From Candidatus Saccharimonadota bacterium (GTDB taxonomy: Bacteria; Patescibacteriota; Saccharimonadia; Saccharimonadales; Saccharimonadaceae), in assembly GCA_027493025.1 (NCBI GenBank), contig JAPUDQ010000044.1, forward strand, positions 1 to 34,051: DNA of 34,051 nt, written 5' to 3'. Under the pieces are notes generated by a model. It saw only the letters and a list, made by a program, of their open reading frames with translations, did not search any database and was not told the origin of the DNA. This document shows positions 1-8,657 of this stretch, one piece after another. The position numbers and the translations under genes are program-made. Each line of letters opens with the position of its first letter. The stretch's first letter is position 1.

Positions 1-150
1 AACCGCTGTTGGTTGGATGACCTGACAAAAGTGATGTTATGCGAAGCTGGGGTTACTATACTGTTTTTGAGTCTCAGATCATGTAAAATCAGCACGATAT
101 ACGCATCAGATATGTGCCGCAGGCGACAAGCAAGTGATAATGCAACCCTA
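1..150. other. Left-edge stretch without a supported gene
   Basis: No convincing coding region is visible. A short open frame exists on the plus strand but it runs into the antisense of the next gene and has no family resemblance. A small inverted repeat (AGCCCTAGTAGGGTT, minus strand) lies just after the stop of the minus-strand gene ending at 151, too weak and without a clear T-run to call a terminator. Confidence 0.4.
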
Positions 151-819
151 CTAGGGCTTATGCTCTGGATGACGATTGTTTATCTCATCAGCAAGCCACA
201 AACCAGCTTGAAACATTTTCTCAATCTTGGCAGGAGTCGGCGTATCTGTCTGCGCCAGTACTAATAATCGGTCATGAAACAGCTCAAAATCAAATTGTTT
301 AAAATGATGACCTAATACGCTTGCTGTTTCTGGAGTCAGAAGATGAGCTATATCTGTCATATGCTGCAGTGGTGCATACACTCGGAAGGCTGAAGCAAAT
401 TGCCGATCTATTGCAGAGACAGCAAACTGATCATATAGTTGCATTGTCCGATGCCGTAGCAGCAGAGTACTATAAAGAGTGTCGTCATGACAGTTACCGT
501 TTAGCAGAATATGAACCGCAATCGGCTTTACTAAATCAATCTGAAGCACAACCCATCGATATTTTTTTGATGGTTTATCAGGAAACGATATAGTATCCGT
601 ACGCTCCAGTAGTATAACGTCTTTGCCAGCAACCGTTCCAACACAATAGTGCCGATCCGTATGAGTCGGCGAAAGCGTAAAACCGCGCACCATCTGATGT
701 TCGTCAGAATGCTGTGAAACGCTACCAAAGTATACGAGATCAAATCGATCACATACAATTTTGTAGGTTTTTTTCGTATCCAGTCGTTTCTGGGTAAGTT
801 TAAATCCATAAAAAGGCAT
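151..819 (-). CDS. Unknown protein, last gene of the glucan operon
   Basis: I do not recognise the family of this 222-residue protein. It has no signal peptide or membrane segment and reads as a soluble, mixed alpha/beta protein, with a beta-rich N-terminal half (residues about 1-110) and a more helical C-terminus. Its start codon overlaps the stop of the GH15 gene (TAATG on the minus strand), so translation is probably coupled. It is the fourth gene of a run with GT4, GH57 and GH15 genes, so by context it may bind or process the same glucan or regulate its enzymes. That is inference only. The ATG at 819 is supported by the overlap. Base composition resembles its neighbours. Confidence 0.75.
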   Translation of the reverse strand: MPFYGFKLTQKRLDTKKTYKIVCDRFDLVYFGSVSQHSDEHQMVRGFTLSPTHTDRHYCVGTVAGKDVILLERTDTISFPDKPSKKYRWVVLQIDLVKPIAVHILLNGNCHDDTLYSTLLLRHRTMQLYDQFAVSAIDRQFASAFRVYAPLQHMTDIAHLLTPETASVLGHHFKQFDFELFHDRLLVLAQTDTPTPAKIEKMFQAGLWLADEINNRHPEHKP

Positions 820-2753
820 TATGAAGACCCTTCTTGCGGTATGGTATCCAACAAACAGTTCACGTATTCGGCTTGGCTCCAGACGAACGGTGAGACCGAA
901 AGAGGTTTACCCGATACGGAACCACACTGTTCAGCGAGCATGCTCGTCGAAGACATCTGAGAAGTGACCCATTCGATAATCTTCATACCTTCATCCATTT
1001 GATCTTTCTCGAAATAGTATTGTGCCATCCAAAGTGAGGGAACATACCACAGATTACTCTGCTGGCTGGACTCAGATTTGCGGTAGTCGTCACCCTCAAA
1101 TCGCATAACCCCATACGGGAACGCTTGACAATGAAGTCGTGTTCGAATCTGAGAAATACTACTCGAAATTTGTGGTGAATCAACGCCATATAACCCAAAC
1201 ATATATGCCCCATACACACTGGCACTATCAAGTGTTTTATCGGGCGTGCCGTCAGCCAAAAAACCCTTAATAACGCAACTGGTTTCCTGATCAAAAAACG
1301 TATCACGATTTTGTTTTATCATATCAGCAGTTGACTTCCAATGTACCGCGCTATCTGGGTCTTGCATTATCTCAGCCAGTCGAGCAGCCCCTACAAGCGC
1401 GCCGTAGACTAGTCCTGTCGTATAGGTTGTCGTTTGAAAATCATGTTCCCAAATATCATAGGACGCTTTCGGCAAACCTCGTGACTCATCAAAATATGTG
1501 GCCAAAAAACTCGCCATCGGCTTAACAAGGCTCGGGTAATACGTCTCCAGGTCAGTCCGTTTCTTATGCACTTCATAGTAGCGCGCAAACATAAACACTA
1601 CAATCGCTGTCTCATCCTCCTGGATGGGCGGCATCGTTATACCATTATGAAAGTATGGATTCCACGTTGAGCCAACCGTGCCATTCGGAAGATAGCGCTG
1701 CTGCAAGAAACCTTCGGGCTCCATCACCTGAATACAAAAATCAAAAAATCGTAATACCTCATCGGCATAACCTAGTCGAATAAGCGGCCAGAGTGCATAG
1801 GTAGCATCTCGAGGCCATATATAGTTGTACGTATCAGTTTCATGATCAAGAATCGAGCTATCACTACTCGCGACAATCCCACCGTGGCTGTCAATGTGAG
1901 CTTTAATGATCATCATACTTTCGATAATATGTGAACGGACATTTCTCGGTAGACGATCGGCAGCACAGAGCGTACGCTGTAGCCATTTCTGCCACCATTG
2001 ATCTGTTTTCAGCATATGATAGAGGACACCGTCTTTCCGCATTTGTCGATGAACCCGCTCAACCGAAGCCATAGAGCTGCCCGTAGCAATCCAATACTCG
2101 AGTCGACTTGAGTCATTCCCGTTCACCGACAGCATAAAACCAATCACTCCATCAACTCTTCCATGATCAACCGGATTTTGGCTGAGCTGTCCATCTTCGG
2201 CATCCCGAAACGTACCCGAACTTGTTCTAGAATGATACCGCCCAACTGCATACTGCTGGAAACCTTCGCCATGAATCGTAACGCCTCCCACCATAACATA
2301 TCGGTCGGCTTTATATTGTACAATTGCATGATTATCCGGTAACGCCTGGATCGTATCGGGCAAGTTTGTATCTCCTAGCACGAAGTTTTGTTGAATATAG
2401 ACAGTAATTTCTCGTTTAGAAGAATGAGCATTAATAATATTGATACTGCTGATATAAACTGGAAGCTCGGCATCAACCGCCATATACAACTCCAGCCCAA
2501 TACCTATCGTTGGATTGTGAGCGCGCACAACGCCAATCAATGCCTGATCGATGTATCGGAAATTCACATCCCATAACCCATTGTCTAACCAGTGCATCGT
2601 ATCATCAATATAGACACCAATTCTCTGGTATTCTCCATGTGTAGCGCAATGATTTTCATAACCCACATACGGGAATGAAAAAACTTCGATCAACCCAAAC
2701 TGGTTAATCCCTACTTGCACGCTTCCATTGCCGAGAACTATCGGCCGCGGCAT
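819..2753 (-). CDS. GH15 family glucoamylase-like glycoside hydrolase
   Basis: This 644-residue protein has the bacterial/archaeal glucoamylase layout: an N-terminal beta-sandwich-like domain (about 1-250) that begins with GNGSVQVGINQFG, a linker, and an (alpha/alpha)6 catalytic domain (about 265-640). Visible hallmarks are YIWPRDATYALWPL at 311-324 and PIQEDETA at 376-383, whose Glu381 is the likely general acid. WSQAEYV near the C-terminus probably carries the general base Glu. The family releases glucose from alpha-glucan ends; some members act on trehalose or isomaltose, so the exact substrate is open. There is no signal peptide, so the enzyme is probably cytoplasmic. The start abuts the GH57 stop directly (2753/2754), which fits an operon that degrades or trims a storage glucan. 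Confidence 0.9.
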   Translation of the reverse strand: MPRPIVLGNGSVQVGINQFGLIEVFSFPYVGYENHCATHGEYQRIGVYIDDTMHWLDNGLWDVNFRYIDQALIGVVRAHNPTIGIGLELYMAVDAELPVYISSINIINAHSSKREITVYIQQNFVLGDTNLPDTIQALPDNHAIVQYKADRYVMVGGVTIHGEGFQQYAVGRYHSRTSSGTFRDAEDGQLSQNPVDHGRVDGVIGFMLSVNGNDSSRLEYWIATGSSMASVERVHRQMRKDGVLYHMLKTDQWWQKWLQRTLCAADRLPRNVRSHIIESMMIIKAHIDSHGGIVASSDSSILDHETDTYNYIWPRDATYALWPLIRLGYADEVLRFFDFCIQVMEPEGFLQQRYLPNGTVGSTWNPYFHNGITMPPIQEDETAIVVFMFARYYEVHKKRTDLETYYPSLVKPMASFLATYFDESRGLPKASYDIWEHDFQTTTYTTGLVYGALVGAARLAEIMQDPDSAVHWKSTADMIKQNRDTFFDQETSCVIKGFLADGTPDKTLDSASVYGAYMFGLYGVDSPQISSSISQIRTRLHCQAFPYGVMRFEGDDYRKSESSQQSNLWYVPSLWMAQYYFEKDQMDEGMKIIEWVTSQMSSTSMLAEQCGSVSGKPLSVSPFVWSQAEYVNCLLDTIPQEGSS

Positions 2754-3959
2754 TTACGAAGATCCTTTGTGATTTTCAAGAATACGCCATCGCATATCGC
2801 GTACCGCATTCATAAAATACAAAAATGCATCATACGGAGATTCGTACGGGCTAAAGTACGCATGCACATCTCCGTCGCGGAACCATTTTGTGCACATATA
2901 ATATACATGATCAGATGTCTGCAATCTACGCCAGTCAGCTACTAACGGTGTATCGTCAGCATCTAGTACTGCCTCTTCCAGCTCATAGAGGTAACGCAAC
3001 GCTTCTTGTTGCATGGCATTGCCGAGCCACGCACTAAGATCACGCTCCGTATCAGCCCAGGTAACGGTATAGGGCATAGAGACAACATCTCGCGGCTCAA
3101 GCGCCGCTGCTTCTGTCACTGTCTTAAAGGTATACCACGGACTATCATTCACCCGAGCAACAAAAGAGCGCATAAATTCAAAAATGCCGGTATCGTCCCA
3201 TTGATGCTCGCCAAACGTCTCATAATCCATAAAGAGATTGATGACCTGCTCGTTACCAGTCGGGAGCCAGCTCATATATTTATCGACCGTCAAGGGCCAT
3301 TCACCCCAAGAACGGTTTGAAAAACGAAAAGCAACATCATCACTCAAGCGATAGTTCTTGAGCAGCAAACGAATATTAGATGTCTGTGGCGGACGATAAA
3401 CAAAATTTGGACTGCGCCAACCCAAAATCGGATCCCAGCCCTCAGCAAGGACGGCTTTGTAGCCAGCCTGGTCTGCCCAAGCGCCAATCTCATCATAATA
3501 CGCCAACTCAGTATTCCGGAAAGCTGTTGGTGTCACGCCAAACAAACTCTGGATTTTTTCACGATGCATCGTAACCTGTTTCTCAAACTCGGACTGACTA
3601 TAGAAAAATGCGAGAGAGTGATAGTATGTTTCCGCAACAATCTCCACCTTTCCGGTCGCAACAAGCTGCTTGAAACTATCAAGAATTTCCGGTGCCCACT
3701 GTTCACACTGCTCAATGAATGTTCCAGTAATACTCAGGCTAACCTTAAACTCCGAATGTTTTTGAAGTAACTCGAGCAACATAGCATTAGTCGGAATATA
3801 GGATTTTTTGGCAACTTTTTTAAGAATCGTTTGATTCTGGGCAGATTCTTTCGCCCGATGATCAGCAAAATAATCATGCTCATACCCAGCGGAAAATATG
3901 CTGTACGGTGAAATCCGATATGGTTGATGTACGTGCAGATAGAGAACAACTGATTTCAT
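2754..3959 (-). CDS. GH57 family glycoside hydrolase (alpha-amylase or branching-type)
   Basis: The 401-residue protein opens with the GH57 motif HVHQPYRI (residues 9-16). It also has FRNTELAYYDE at 148-157 and FMDYETFGEHQW at 243-254. By family knowledge Glu151 is the likely nucleophile and Asp245 the acid/base. The length fits the short GH57 alpha-amylase group rather than the longer 4-alpha-glucanotransferases, but branching activity cannot be excluded from sequence alone. No signal peptide is seen. Its ATG overlaps the stop of the upstream glycosyltransferase (ATGA, 3956-3959) and its stop abuts the GH15 start, so the three enzymes are probably made together from one mRNA. Confidence 0.92.
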   Translation of the reverse strand: MKSVVLYLHVHQPYRISPYSIFSAGYEHDYFADHRAKESAQNQTILKKVAKKSYIPTNAMLLELLQKHSEFKVSLSITGTFIEQCEQWAPEILDSFKQLVATGKVEIVAETYYHSLAFFYSQSEFEKQVTMHREKIQSLFGVTPTAFRNTELAYYDEIGAWADQAGYKAVLAEGWDPILGWRSPNFVYRPPQTSNIRLLLKNYRLSDDVAFRFSNRSWGEWPLTVDKYMSWLPTGNEQVINLFMDYETFGEHQWDDTGIFEFMRSFVARVNDSPWYTFKTVTEAAALEPRDVVSMPYTVTWADTERDLSAWLGNAMQQEALRYLYELEEAVLDADDTPLVADWRRLQTSDHVYYMCTKWFRDGDVHAYFSPYESPYDAFLYFMNAVRDMRWRILENHKGSS

Positions 3960-5134
3960 GCGGGTATCCCCACGCGATTATACTGATCGATAAAATGACC
4001 CGCCACATCTTGCCATGATTTACCGCGGACTTCTTCAGAAATGTTAGCCTTGAGATGAGCGGTGAGAGCAGAGGAGGTAGCAAGGTTAATCAGCATATCG
4101 GCCAGTCTATCCTCATCCCAATAATCATATTTGAGACTGTTGTGGAGTATCTCGCCAGCACCAGTTTGTTTTGTAATGATGACAGCAGTATTATGAGCCG
4201 CTGCCTCCAACGGGGTAATACCAAATGGTTCACTAACTGAGCTCATCACAAACACGTCAGACACCTCAAAAATATCCCGCCACTGCGCACCACGAACAAA
4301 GCCAGTAAATAGTACCTTATCGGCAATTCCCAGCTCGGCACTCATCTGAATCAGCTCATCACGTTGTTCGCCACTACCCCCAATAATAAAGACAAACCGG
4401 CTCAAACGGCTTGAGGCTTTCGCAGCCGCACGCATAAAATGCGTCAAACCTTTTTGCACTGTTAATCGATTTACGACACCCACAATACAATATCCATCTT
4501 GTTTCATGCGCTGAGCGTAACGATAGGTTTCACCAGTTACAGGTTCAGCAAAATCCGCATAATCAATCGTGTTGTAGACGACCTCAACTTTATCCTCAGG
4601 GATATCATATTGCTCAACAATAATTTGTTTCGTTAGCTTACTGACAGCAAATATCCGATCCGCCATCAGCAATCCCATTTGTTCAATCTCATGAATCATC
4701 GGATTACCCGTGCTACCGCCAGCGCGATCAAACTCTGTCGCATGAACATGCGCGATCAACGGCAGATTAGTGGCTTCTTTAACCGCCATACCCGCTTTAA
4801 GCGTCAGCCAATCATGAGCGTGAATGACATTTGGTCGAGACTTTTTCGCGTGATTAATCGCGACTTGGGTAAATTCATCGTTGAGCGCCTCAAACGTTTT
4901 TTGCGCGCCATGCCAGGCGTCATATACCCATGTTCCATCATCTCTCACAGGGTTGCGAGAAGACGTACTGATAATATTCATAAATTCACTGTTAGGGTGA
5001 TGCGCGGTATAAGGAACGACAAAATCAATAGCAATACCCTGGCCGGCTAATGCTCGCGCCATTTGATAACAGACCACACCCATGCCGCCCGCATTGTGTG
5101 GAGGTAGCTCCCACCCTAGCATTAATATTCGCAT
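3956..5134 (-). CDS. GT4 family glycosyltransferase, glycogen-synthase-like
   Basis: A 392-residue GT-B fold enzyme. The N-terminal Rossmann domain starts with MLGWELPPHNAGGMG (the glycine loop of synthase-like enzymes), followed by VIHAHDWLT at about 110-118 and VHATEFDR. The C-terminal nucleotide-sugar domain has NRLTVQKGL and the GT4 signature SEPFGITPLEAAAHN, with the EX7E glutamates. Co-transcription with GH57 and GH15 genes suggests it builds an alpha-glucan from an NDP-glucose donor. It is shorter than classical GlgA (about 470), and a role in another polysaccharide remains possible. It is the first gene of the operon, with a promoter about 45 bases upstream and only a weak ribosome site. 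Confidence 0.88.
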   Translation of the reverse strand: MRILMLGWELPPHNAGGMGVVCYQMARALAGQGIAIDFVVPYTAHHPNSEFMNIISTSSRNPVRDDGTWVYDAWHGAQKTFEALNDEFTQVAINHAKKSRPNVIHAHDWLTLKAGMAVKEATNLPLIAHVHATEFDRAGGSTGNPMIHEIEQMGLLMADRIFAVSKLTKQIIVEQYDIPEDKVEVVYNTIDYADFAEPVTGETYRYAQRMKQDGYCIVGVVNRLTVQKGLTHFMRAAAKASSRLSRFVFIIGGSGEQRDELIQMSAELGIADKVLFTGFVRGAQWRDIFEVSDVFVMSSVSEPFGITPLEAAAHNTAVIITKQTGAGEILHNSLKYDYWDEDRLADMLINLATSSALTAHLKANISEEVRGKSWQDVAGHFIDQYNRVGIPA

Positions 5135-5180
5135 TTGAAGTCTTCTTTATGGTGAACCAAATGTTTTATTTATAACTATG

Positions 5181-5209
5181 AGTATAAACCCCATACTCCA
5201 AGATAACAA
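5181..5209 (-). promoter_or_regulatory. Promoter of the glucan operon
   Basis: Read on the minus strand there is TTGTTA, a 17-base spacer, and TATACT. The -10 lies at 5186-5181, giving a leader of about 40 bases before the glycosyltransferase ATG at 5134. The spacing is ideal and it sits upstream of the first gene of the coupled operon. Confidence 0.6.
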
Positions 5210-5242
5210 TAGTACTTATGGTTTTTTATCTATACTAGTATG

Positions 5243-5908
5243 TTATTGAATCGAGCGACTAGAGATTATTGTCTGCATCATCCGACTTCGATGACTATCC
5301 TGACCCAATTCACAAAGCGTTTCAACAAGCTCTTCGCGGGAAAGGCTGTCCGTCTCCAAGTTGTTTTGACAGGCGATGACGTATCCTTGTATAACATGTT
5401 TGAGATGTAACACGTCGTCCTTCCACAGATGGCGAATTGTGAAATGATCATCAGAGCTTAGGACTCGGGTTGCAAAAGTCAGTGAGCCAAAGAACGGGCC
5501 AACCGTTGCCGATACATTGAGTATGTCCTCGATGCGAATACTCATCACATCAGCCATGAGAAATGATCGTCGAGTTATCGTCAGTTTTGTTCGATCCAAA
5601 ATGATCGTATCAGGAAAAACATCGATAGGAAATACTGTTGTCGCGGTTACAAGTTGCTCATTGGATCGTTCAACAATTTTAAACAGTTTTTGGCGCGATA
5701 TCGAATCATTCCACAGAACTTGTTTGATTTGGGCGAGTGAAGGTCGTGGTAGGGCAATATCCTTCGTAAGTATCTTGTGCGTCTTGACAATCGCTCCTGT
5801 CGCCGTTTGACCCAACTTGCGACCGATGGAATGAAAGAATGGAATATGTCGCTGCAACGCAGTGGCAATCTCTAGAGAACCATTAGTGTTGATAGGCTCG
5901 TCTTTCAT
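5243..5908 (-). CDS. PH-like-domain protein of unknown role
   Basis: I chose the ATG at 5908 (221 residues) because AGGAGGG sits 7 bases before it; an in-frame upstream ATG at 5992 would add 28 residues with no such site. The centre, from about residue 95 (VFPIDVFPDTIILDRTKLTI) through MSIRIEDILNVSATVGPFFG, looks like a bacterial PH-like beta-barrel, with a strand pattern ending near FTIRHLWKDD. A helix at about 170-190 follows. No signal peptide or membrane segment is evident. The N-terminal 80 residues are basic and helical. The function is unknown. It is a single gene between the glucan operon and tRNA-Trp, with TATACT at 5941-5936 as the likely -10. Confidence 0.75.
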   Translation of the reverse strand: MKDEPINTNGSLEIATALQRHIPFFHSIGRKLGQTATGAIVKTHKILTKDIALPRPSLAQIKQVLWNDSISRQKLFKIVERSNEQLVTATTVFPIDVFPDTIILDRTKLTITRRSFLMADVMSIRIEDILNVSATVGPFFGSLTFATRVLSSDDHFTIRHLWKDDVLHLKHVIQGYVIACQNNLETDSLSREELVETLCELGQDSHRSRMMQTIISSRSIQ

Positions 5909-6095
5909 GATTGCACCCTCCTGAGTGATACCTCCAGTATACGGGAAATTATCAACAAAAGCTATGATAAATCGTAGTATTATGATCAACATACAACAGA
6001 TTGAGATGAAACAAATTTTTTAGTATAGATAAAAATGTAGTTGACATTATAGCTACATACTGTTAAACACGATTTGTGCAACATCAAATCATGCG

Positions 6096-6124
6096 TTGTC
6101 TGAAGGGCGCTTTTTCTGTATACT
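6096..6124 (+). promoter_or_regulatory. Promoter of tRNA-Trp
   Basis: TTGTCT at 6096-6101, a 17-base spacer, then TATACT at 6119-6124 preceded by TG. Transcription would start near 6131, a few bases before the mature tRNA end at 6137. A second, weaker candidate lies upstream (TTGACA at 6041-6046, 17-base spacer, TAAACA). Confidence 0.75.
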
Positions 6125-6136
6125 ACCAGGAGATGA

Positions 6137-6212
6137 AGGGGAGTAGCTCAGTTGGTAGAGCACCGGTCTCCAAAACCGGGTGTCGCAGGTTCAAGTCCTG
6201 TCTCCCCTGCCA
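6137..6212 (+). tRNA. trnW: tRNA-Trp (anticodon CCA)
   Basis: The cloverleaf folds cleanly. Acceptor AGGGGAG pairs with CTCCCCT, followed by discriminator G and an encoded CCA tail. The D-arm contains AGCTCAGTTGGTAGAGC. The anticodon stem is CCGGT/ACCGG with loop CTCCAAA (anticodon CCA). The T-arm is GCAGG-TTCAAGT-CCTGT. It stands alone with its own promoter and a terminator directly downstream. In many bacteria tRNA-Trp lies just before secE; here secE is about 4 kb further along. Confidence 0.98.
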
Positions 6213-6215
6213 TAG

Positions 6216-6238
6216 ATGCCGCAAGAAGCGGCATTTTA
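6216..6238 (+). terminator. Intrinsic terminator after tRNA-Trp
   Basis: Stem ATGCCGC / GCGGCAT with a 5-base AAGAA loop, followed by TTTT. It lies four bases after the tRNA CCA end and stops before the convergent channel gene. Confidence 0.8.
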
Positions 6239-6256
6239 TAATGGCTCTATCCTTAT

Positions 6257-7192
6257 TTAGTCTTTTGCGTCTTCACGATCAGCCATACGGACTGCTCGGC
6301 GAAAGGTGTTCTCCGCCTTGTCATCAGCATAGCGCGAGATCGGTGGGCGCACAAACGTTTTGGGACCTTTGCGACGCTCATCGAGCTCCTGAAGAGACTC
6401 AATAAAATACCGATCCATCAACCATTCGCGGCCTGGCGGCATTGTACCGATGACCGTGAAATACCAGAGCTTTTCACCCCATTTTTCAGCGCGTGAAATG
6501 TGCGGTTTTTTCGTTAGTTTTAAGGTACCGCGTGGCATCGTATCAATCGCTTTTTCAATTAGTGTTCGTCCAATCGTCTCGTTATTGGCAAAGATGTCAA
6601 CGGCGATGGTTCGCACACCGCCTGGTGTTACGTGTACGCCTTGGATGTGTTGGTTGTGCAGCCAGATAACTTCGCCATTGAGACTACGGATTTTGGTCGA
6701 CCGTAGCGTCATACGCTCAACGACACCGCTAACATCCATGAATGGCTCGACCTTGATAAATTCGCCAACCGTAAACCATTGCTCGACGATCATCGCTGAT
6801 CCAGCGGTGATATCCCGGAGTACCATCCCGATTGTCGCACCAGCAATCACAATAAAAAATGTACCAGCACCAATCGTTGCAGCCGCATTGTTGCTGGCAG
6901 GGCTGAGATACTGCCAAGCATAAAACGCCGTGAAGCCGACGATTGCCGCCCGCAAAAGTGCAATAGTCACACTCAGGTATGTTTCCACCCGACGTAACTG
7001 AATTTTTTCTTCCTCGTCATCCGTATTGTCCGATCGAACCGCGACCATCTGCGCGATCTTAATAACAATCATTGCCACAATCCGGCTCAAAAAGAACGCC
7101 AACAAGACGGTAATAAGCAGTATGAGGATAGATCGAAAGCTATTCGGATGCGTAAAAAACTGTTTGATTTCTTCGGATATGGATTCATTCAT
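6257..7192 (-). CDS. MscS-family mechanosensitive ion channel
   Basis: This 311-residue membrane protein releases small solutes under hypo-osmotic tension in the family model. Three hydrophobic helices are visible (about 20-40, 75-100 and 105-130). The third carries the small-residue pore pattern (AAATIGAGTFFIVIAGATIG), followed by GMVLRDITAGSAMIVEQWFTVG, which matches the MscS pore helix and start of the beta domain. The beta domain has MTLRSTKIRSLNGEVIWLHN. A charged C-terminal tail follows (about 270-311). Upstream, TATACA ends 8 bases before the ATG and no Shine-Dalgarno is seen, so it may be leaderless. It converges with tRNA-Trp. Confidence 0.93.
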   Translation of the reverse strand: MNESISEEIKQFFTHPNSFRSILILLITVLLAFFLSRIVAMIVIKIAQMVAVRSDNTDDEEEKIQLRRVETYLSVTIALLRAAIVGFTAFYAWQYLSPASNNAAATIGAGTFFIVIAGATIGMVLRDITAGSAMIVEQWFTVGEFIKVEPFMDVSGVVERMTLRSTKIRSLNGEVIWLHNQHIQGVHVTPGGVRTIAVDIFANNETIGRTLIEKAIDTMPRGTLKLTKKPHISRAEKWGEKLWYFTVIGTMPPGREWLMDRYFIESLQELDERRKGPKTFVRPPISRYADDKAENTFRRAVRMADREDAKD

Positions 7193-7200
7193 TTTTTAAG

Positions 7201-7206
7201 TGTATA
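7201..7206 (-). promoter_or_regulatory. -10 element of the MscS gene, probably leaderless
   Basis: TATACA on the minus strand lies 8 bases before the ATG at 7192. AGTTGA is found 17 bases further upstream. There is no room for a ribosome-binding site between the predicted +1 and the start codon. Confidence 0.5.
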
Positions 7207-7256
7207 TGATCGTAGGCACTCGCTCAACTGATCCCTGTCATTTCGTGACATAAATT

Positions 7257-7265
7257 TGCTATACT
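7257..7265 (+). promoter_or_regulatory. Extended -10 promoter, leaderless start of the kinase gene
   Basis: TGCTATACT with the hexamer at 7260-7265, nine bases before the ATG at 7275. Transcription would begin about 2-3 bases before the start codon. No good -35 is present, as expected for an extended -10 site. Confidence 0.65.
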
Positions 7266-7274
7266 AGCATACAT

Positions 7275-7913
7275 ATGAGGTCTTTAAATCTTGACACGCC
7301 ACTGATTATCATGATGGTGGGAATTCCCGGTTCAGGAAAGAGTTTTTTTGCGCGGAACTTTTCAAAAGTCTTTCAGACGCCGCTGGTTAGTTTTGATGAG
7401 ATTCAGTATACGCTATTCGCGCAACCGACGTTTTCACGCGAGGAAGAGATTTTGATCGCCAATGTGATGCGGCTACAAATCACTCAGTTACTCAAAACTG
7501 GCAAAACATTCCTGATTGATGGCAGCCTCAGTACGCGAACATCCCGCATGGCTATCGAACGACTAGCTGCCAAAAATGGCTTTGCGACCTTAACGATCTG
7601 GATTCAGACCGATGATGCATCGGCACAGTATCGAGCAATCAAACGCTCTGCAAAACGTTTGGGCGATAAATATAACTATCCGATGAACGAAGAGCAGTTT
7701 GCTGAGGGCGCCAACAAAGTAACCTTTCCAGAAGAAAAAGAAACCCATGTGGTTATTAGTGGCAAACACACCTTTGCCTCACAAGTCAAAACTGTTCTCA
7801 AAAAAATTATTAAACCTCGATCCTCGCAATCACCACCTGAACGACCAACATCGAACTCACCAGCTACTCGGACAACCTCTACGCGCAATCGCCGCACAAT
7901 AGCATTGTCGTGA
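7275..7913 (+). CDS. Predicted P-loop kinase (AAA_33 / zeta-like)
   Basis: A 212-residue predicted ATP-binding kinase. Walker A GIPGSGKS lies at residues 16-23, SFDEIQY follows at about 40-46, and LIDGSLSTRTSR carries a second family motif. The lid region has RAIKRSAKRLGDKYN. The fold resembles small phosphotransferases of the AAA_33 group, whose substrates range from polynucleotide ends to small metabolites, so the substrate here is unknown. The tail from about residue 180 is low-complexity Ser/Pro/Thr/Arg and probably disordered. The start is supported by a TGCTATACT promoter nine bases upstream. The end overlaps the next gene by four bases (GTGA). Confidence 0.82.
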   Translation: MRSLNLDTPLIIMMVGIPGSGKSFFARNFSKVFQTPLVSFDEIQYTLFAQPTFSREEEILIANVMRLQITQLLKTGKTFLIDGSLSTRTSRMAIERLAAKNGFATLTIWIQTDDASAQYRAIKRSAKRLGDKYNYPMNEEQFAEGANKVTFPEEKETHVVISGKHTFASQVKTVLKKIIKPRSSQSPPERPTSNSPATRTTSTRNRRTIALS

Positions 7914-8614
7914 GTGCATCCGAATACATCGACACCGAGTTTGGCGTAATTTCAATTAAACGTCTTTCCTCATCGCGCCATATACGCCTGCGAATTCATG
8001 GCGATGGGACGTTACGCGCTACTATGCCGCGGTTTGCACCAGTGTTTATGCTCAAACAGCTCGTTGACTCCTCAAGGGAAGAGTTGCGAAAAAACCTCCA
8101 AGACAATCGAATAACTCCTCGCACAACTATATATCAAGATGGCATGAAAATAGGTGCGTCACACCGTATTCGCCTAAAGCAAACTGATCGAAGTACCGCT
8201 GTTGTCCGCGGACAACTGATCATCTGGAATATTCCTCATGGGGACGACTCTACAGCTCCCACGCATCAAGCGGTGGTTCGGAGTGCCGTACGACGCGCCT
8301 TAGATGCGGAAGCTAAGGCGTATTTAACACGAAGGCTTGCATATTTAGCGGAACTCCATGGCTTTACGTATCGCAACGTTGGCTATGGAAATGCAAAAGG
8401 CCGTTGGGGAAGTTGCACCAACCGCGGCGTAATCACTCTCAACGTCGCCCTCATGAACTTACCTATGAGTTTAGTGGATTACATTTTAATTCATGAACTA
8501 TCCCATACTGTTCATCTCAATCACTCATCAGAATTTTGGGCTGAAGTTGAGCGTTGCTATCCCGTCTATCGTTCTGCCAGAAAACAGCTCAAAACATTTA
8601 GTCCATATCTTTAA
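7910..8614 (+). CDS. YgjP/DUF45-type zinc metallopeptidase
   Basis: A 234-residue protein with the zinc site HELSH (195-199) and third ligand His205 in HTVHLNHSSEFW, which is the DUF45 (WLM/SprT-like) layout HExxHxxxxxHxxxFW. The upstream motif GRWGSCTNRGVITLN (164-178) is also typical of the family. No signal peptide is visible, so it acts inside the cell. Family members are poorly characterised putative proteases, often beside restriction or housekeeping genes. The GTG start at 7910 overlaps the kinase stop, so the two are coupled. Confidence 0.88.
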   Translation: MSASEYIDTEFGVISIKRLSSSRHIRLRIHGDGTLRATMPRFAPVFMLKQLVDSSREELRKNLQDNRITPRTTIYQDGMKIGASHRIRLKQTDRSTAVVRGQLIIWNIPHGDDSTAPTHQAVVRSAVRRALDAEAKAYLTRRLAYLAELHGFTYRNVGYGNAKGRWGSCTNRGVITLNVALMNLPMSLVDYILIHELSHTVHLNHSSEFWAEVERCYPVYRSARKQLKTFSPYL

Positions 8615-8639
8615 AATTCTATTCCAATACATTCGAGCA

Positions 8640-8648
8640 TGCTATACT
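8640..8648 (+). promoter_or_regulatory. Extended -10 promoter, leaderless start of the histidine kinase
   Basis: TGCTATACT with the hexamer at 8643-8648, nine bases before the ATG at 8658. The arrangement is nearly identical to that before 7275, including the AGCA that follows the hexamer. No -35 match is seen at the usual distance. Confidence 0.65.
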
Positions 8649-8657
8649 AGCAATAAC

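Noticed and set aside
13-264. Small plus-strand open frame at the left edge
   Set aside because: It has no ribosome site or family similarity and overlaps the 3' end of the minus-strand operon gene.
4679-5050. 123-codon plus-strand frame antisense to the glycosyltransferase
   Set aside because: The opposite strand encodes an unmistakable GT4 protein; the antisense translation is basic and featureless.
6041-6065. Inverted repeat ATGTAG/CTACAT around TTGACA upstream of tRNA-Trp
   Set aside because: Only six pairs, and the nearer promoter at 6096-6124 explains the tRNA better; kept only as a possible second promoter.
8493-8657. Longer N-terminus for the histidine kinase
   Set aside because: It would overlap 122 bases of the metallopeptidase gene, while a promoter of the common TGCTATACT form lies just before ATG 8658.
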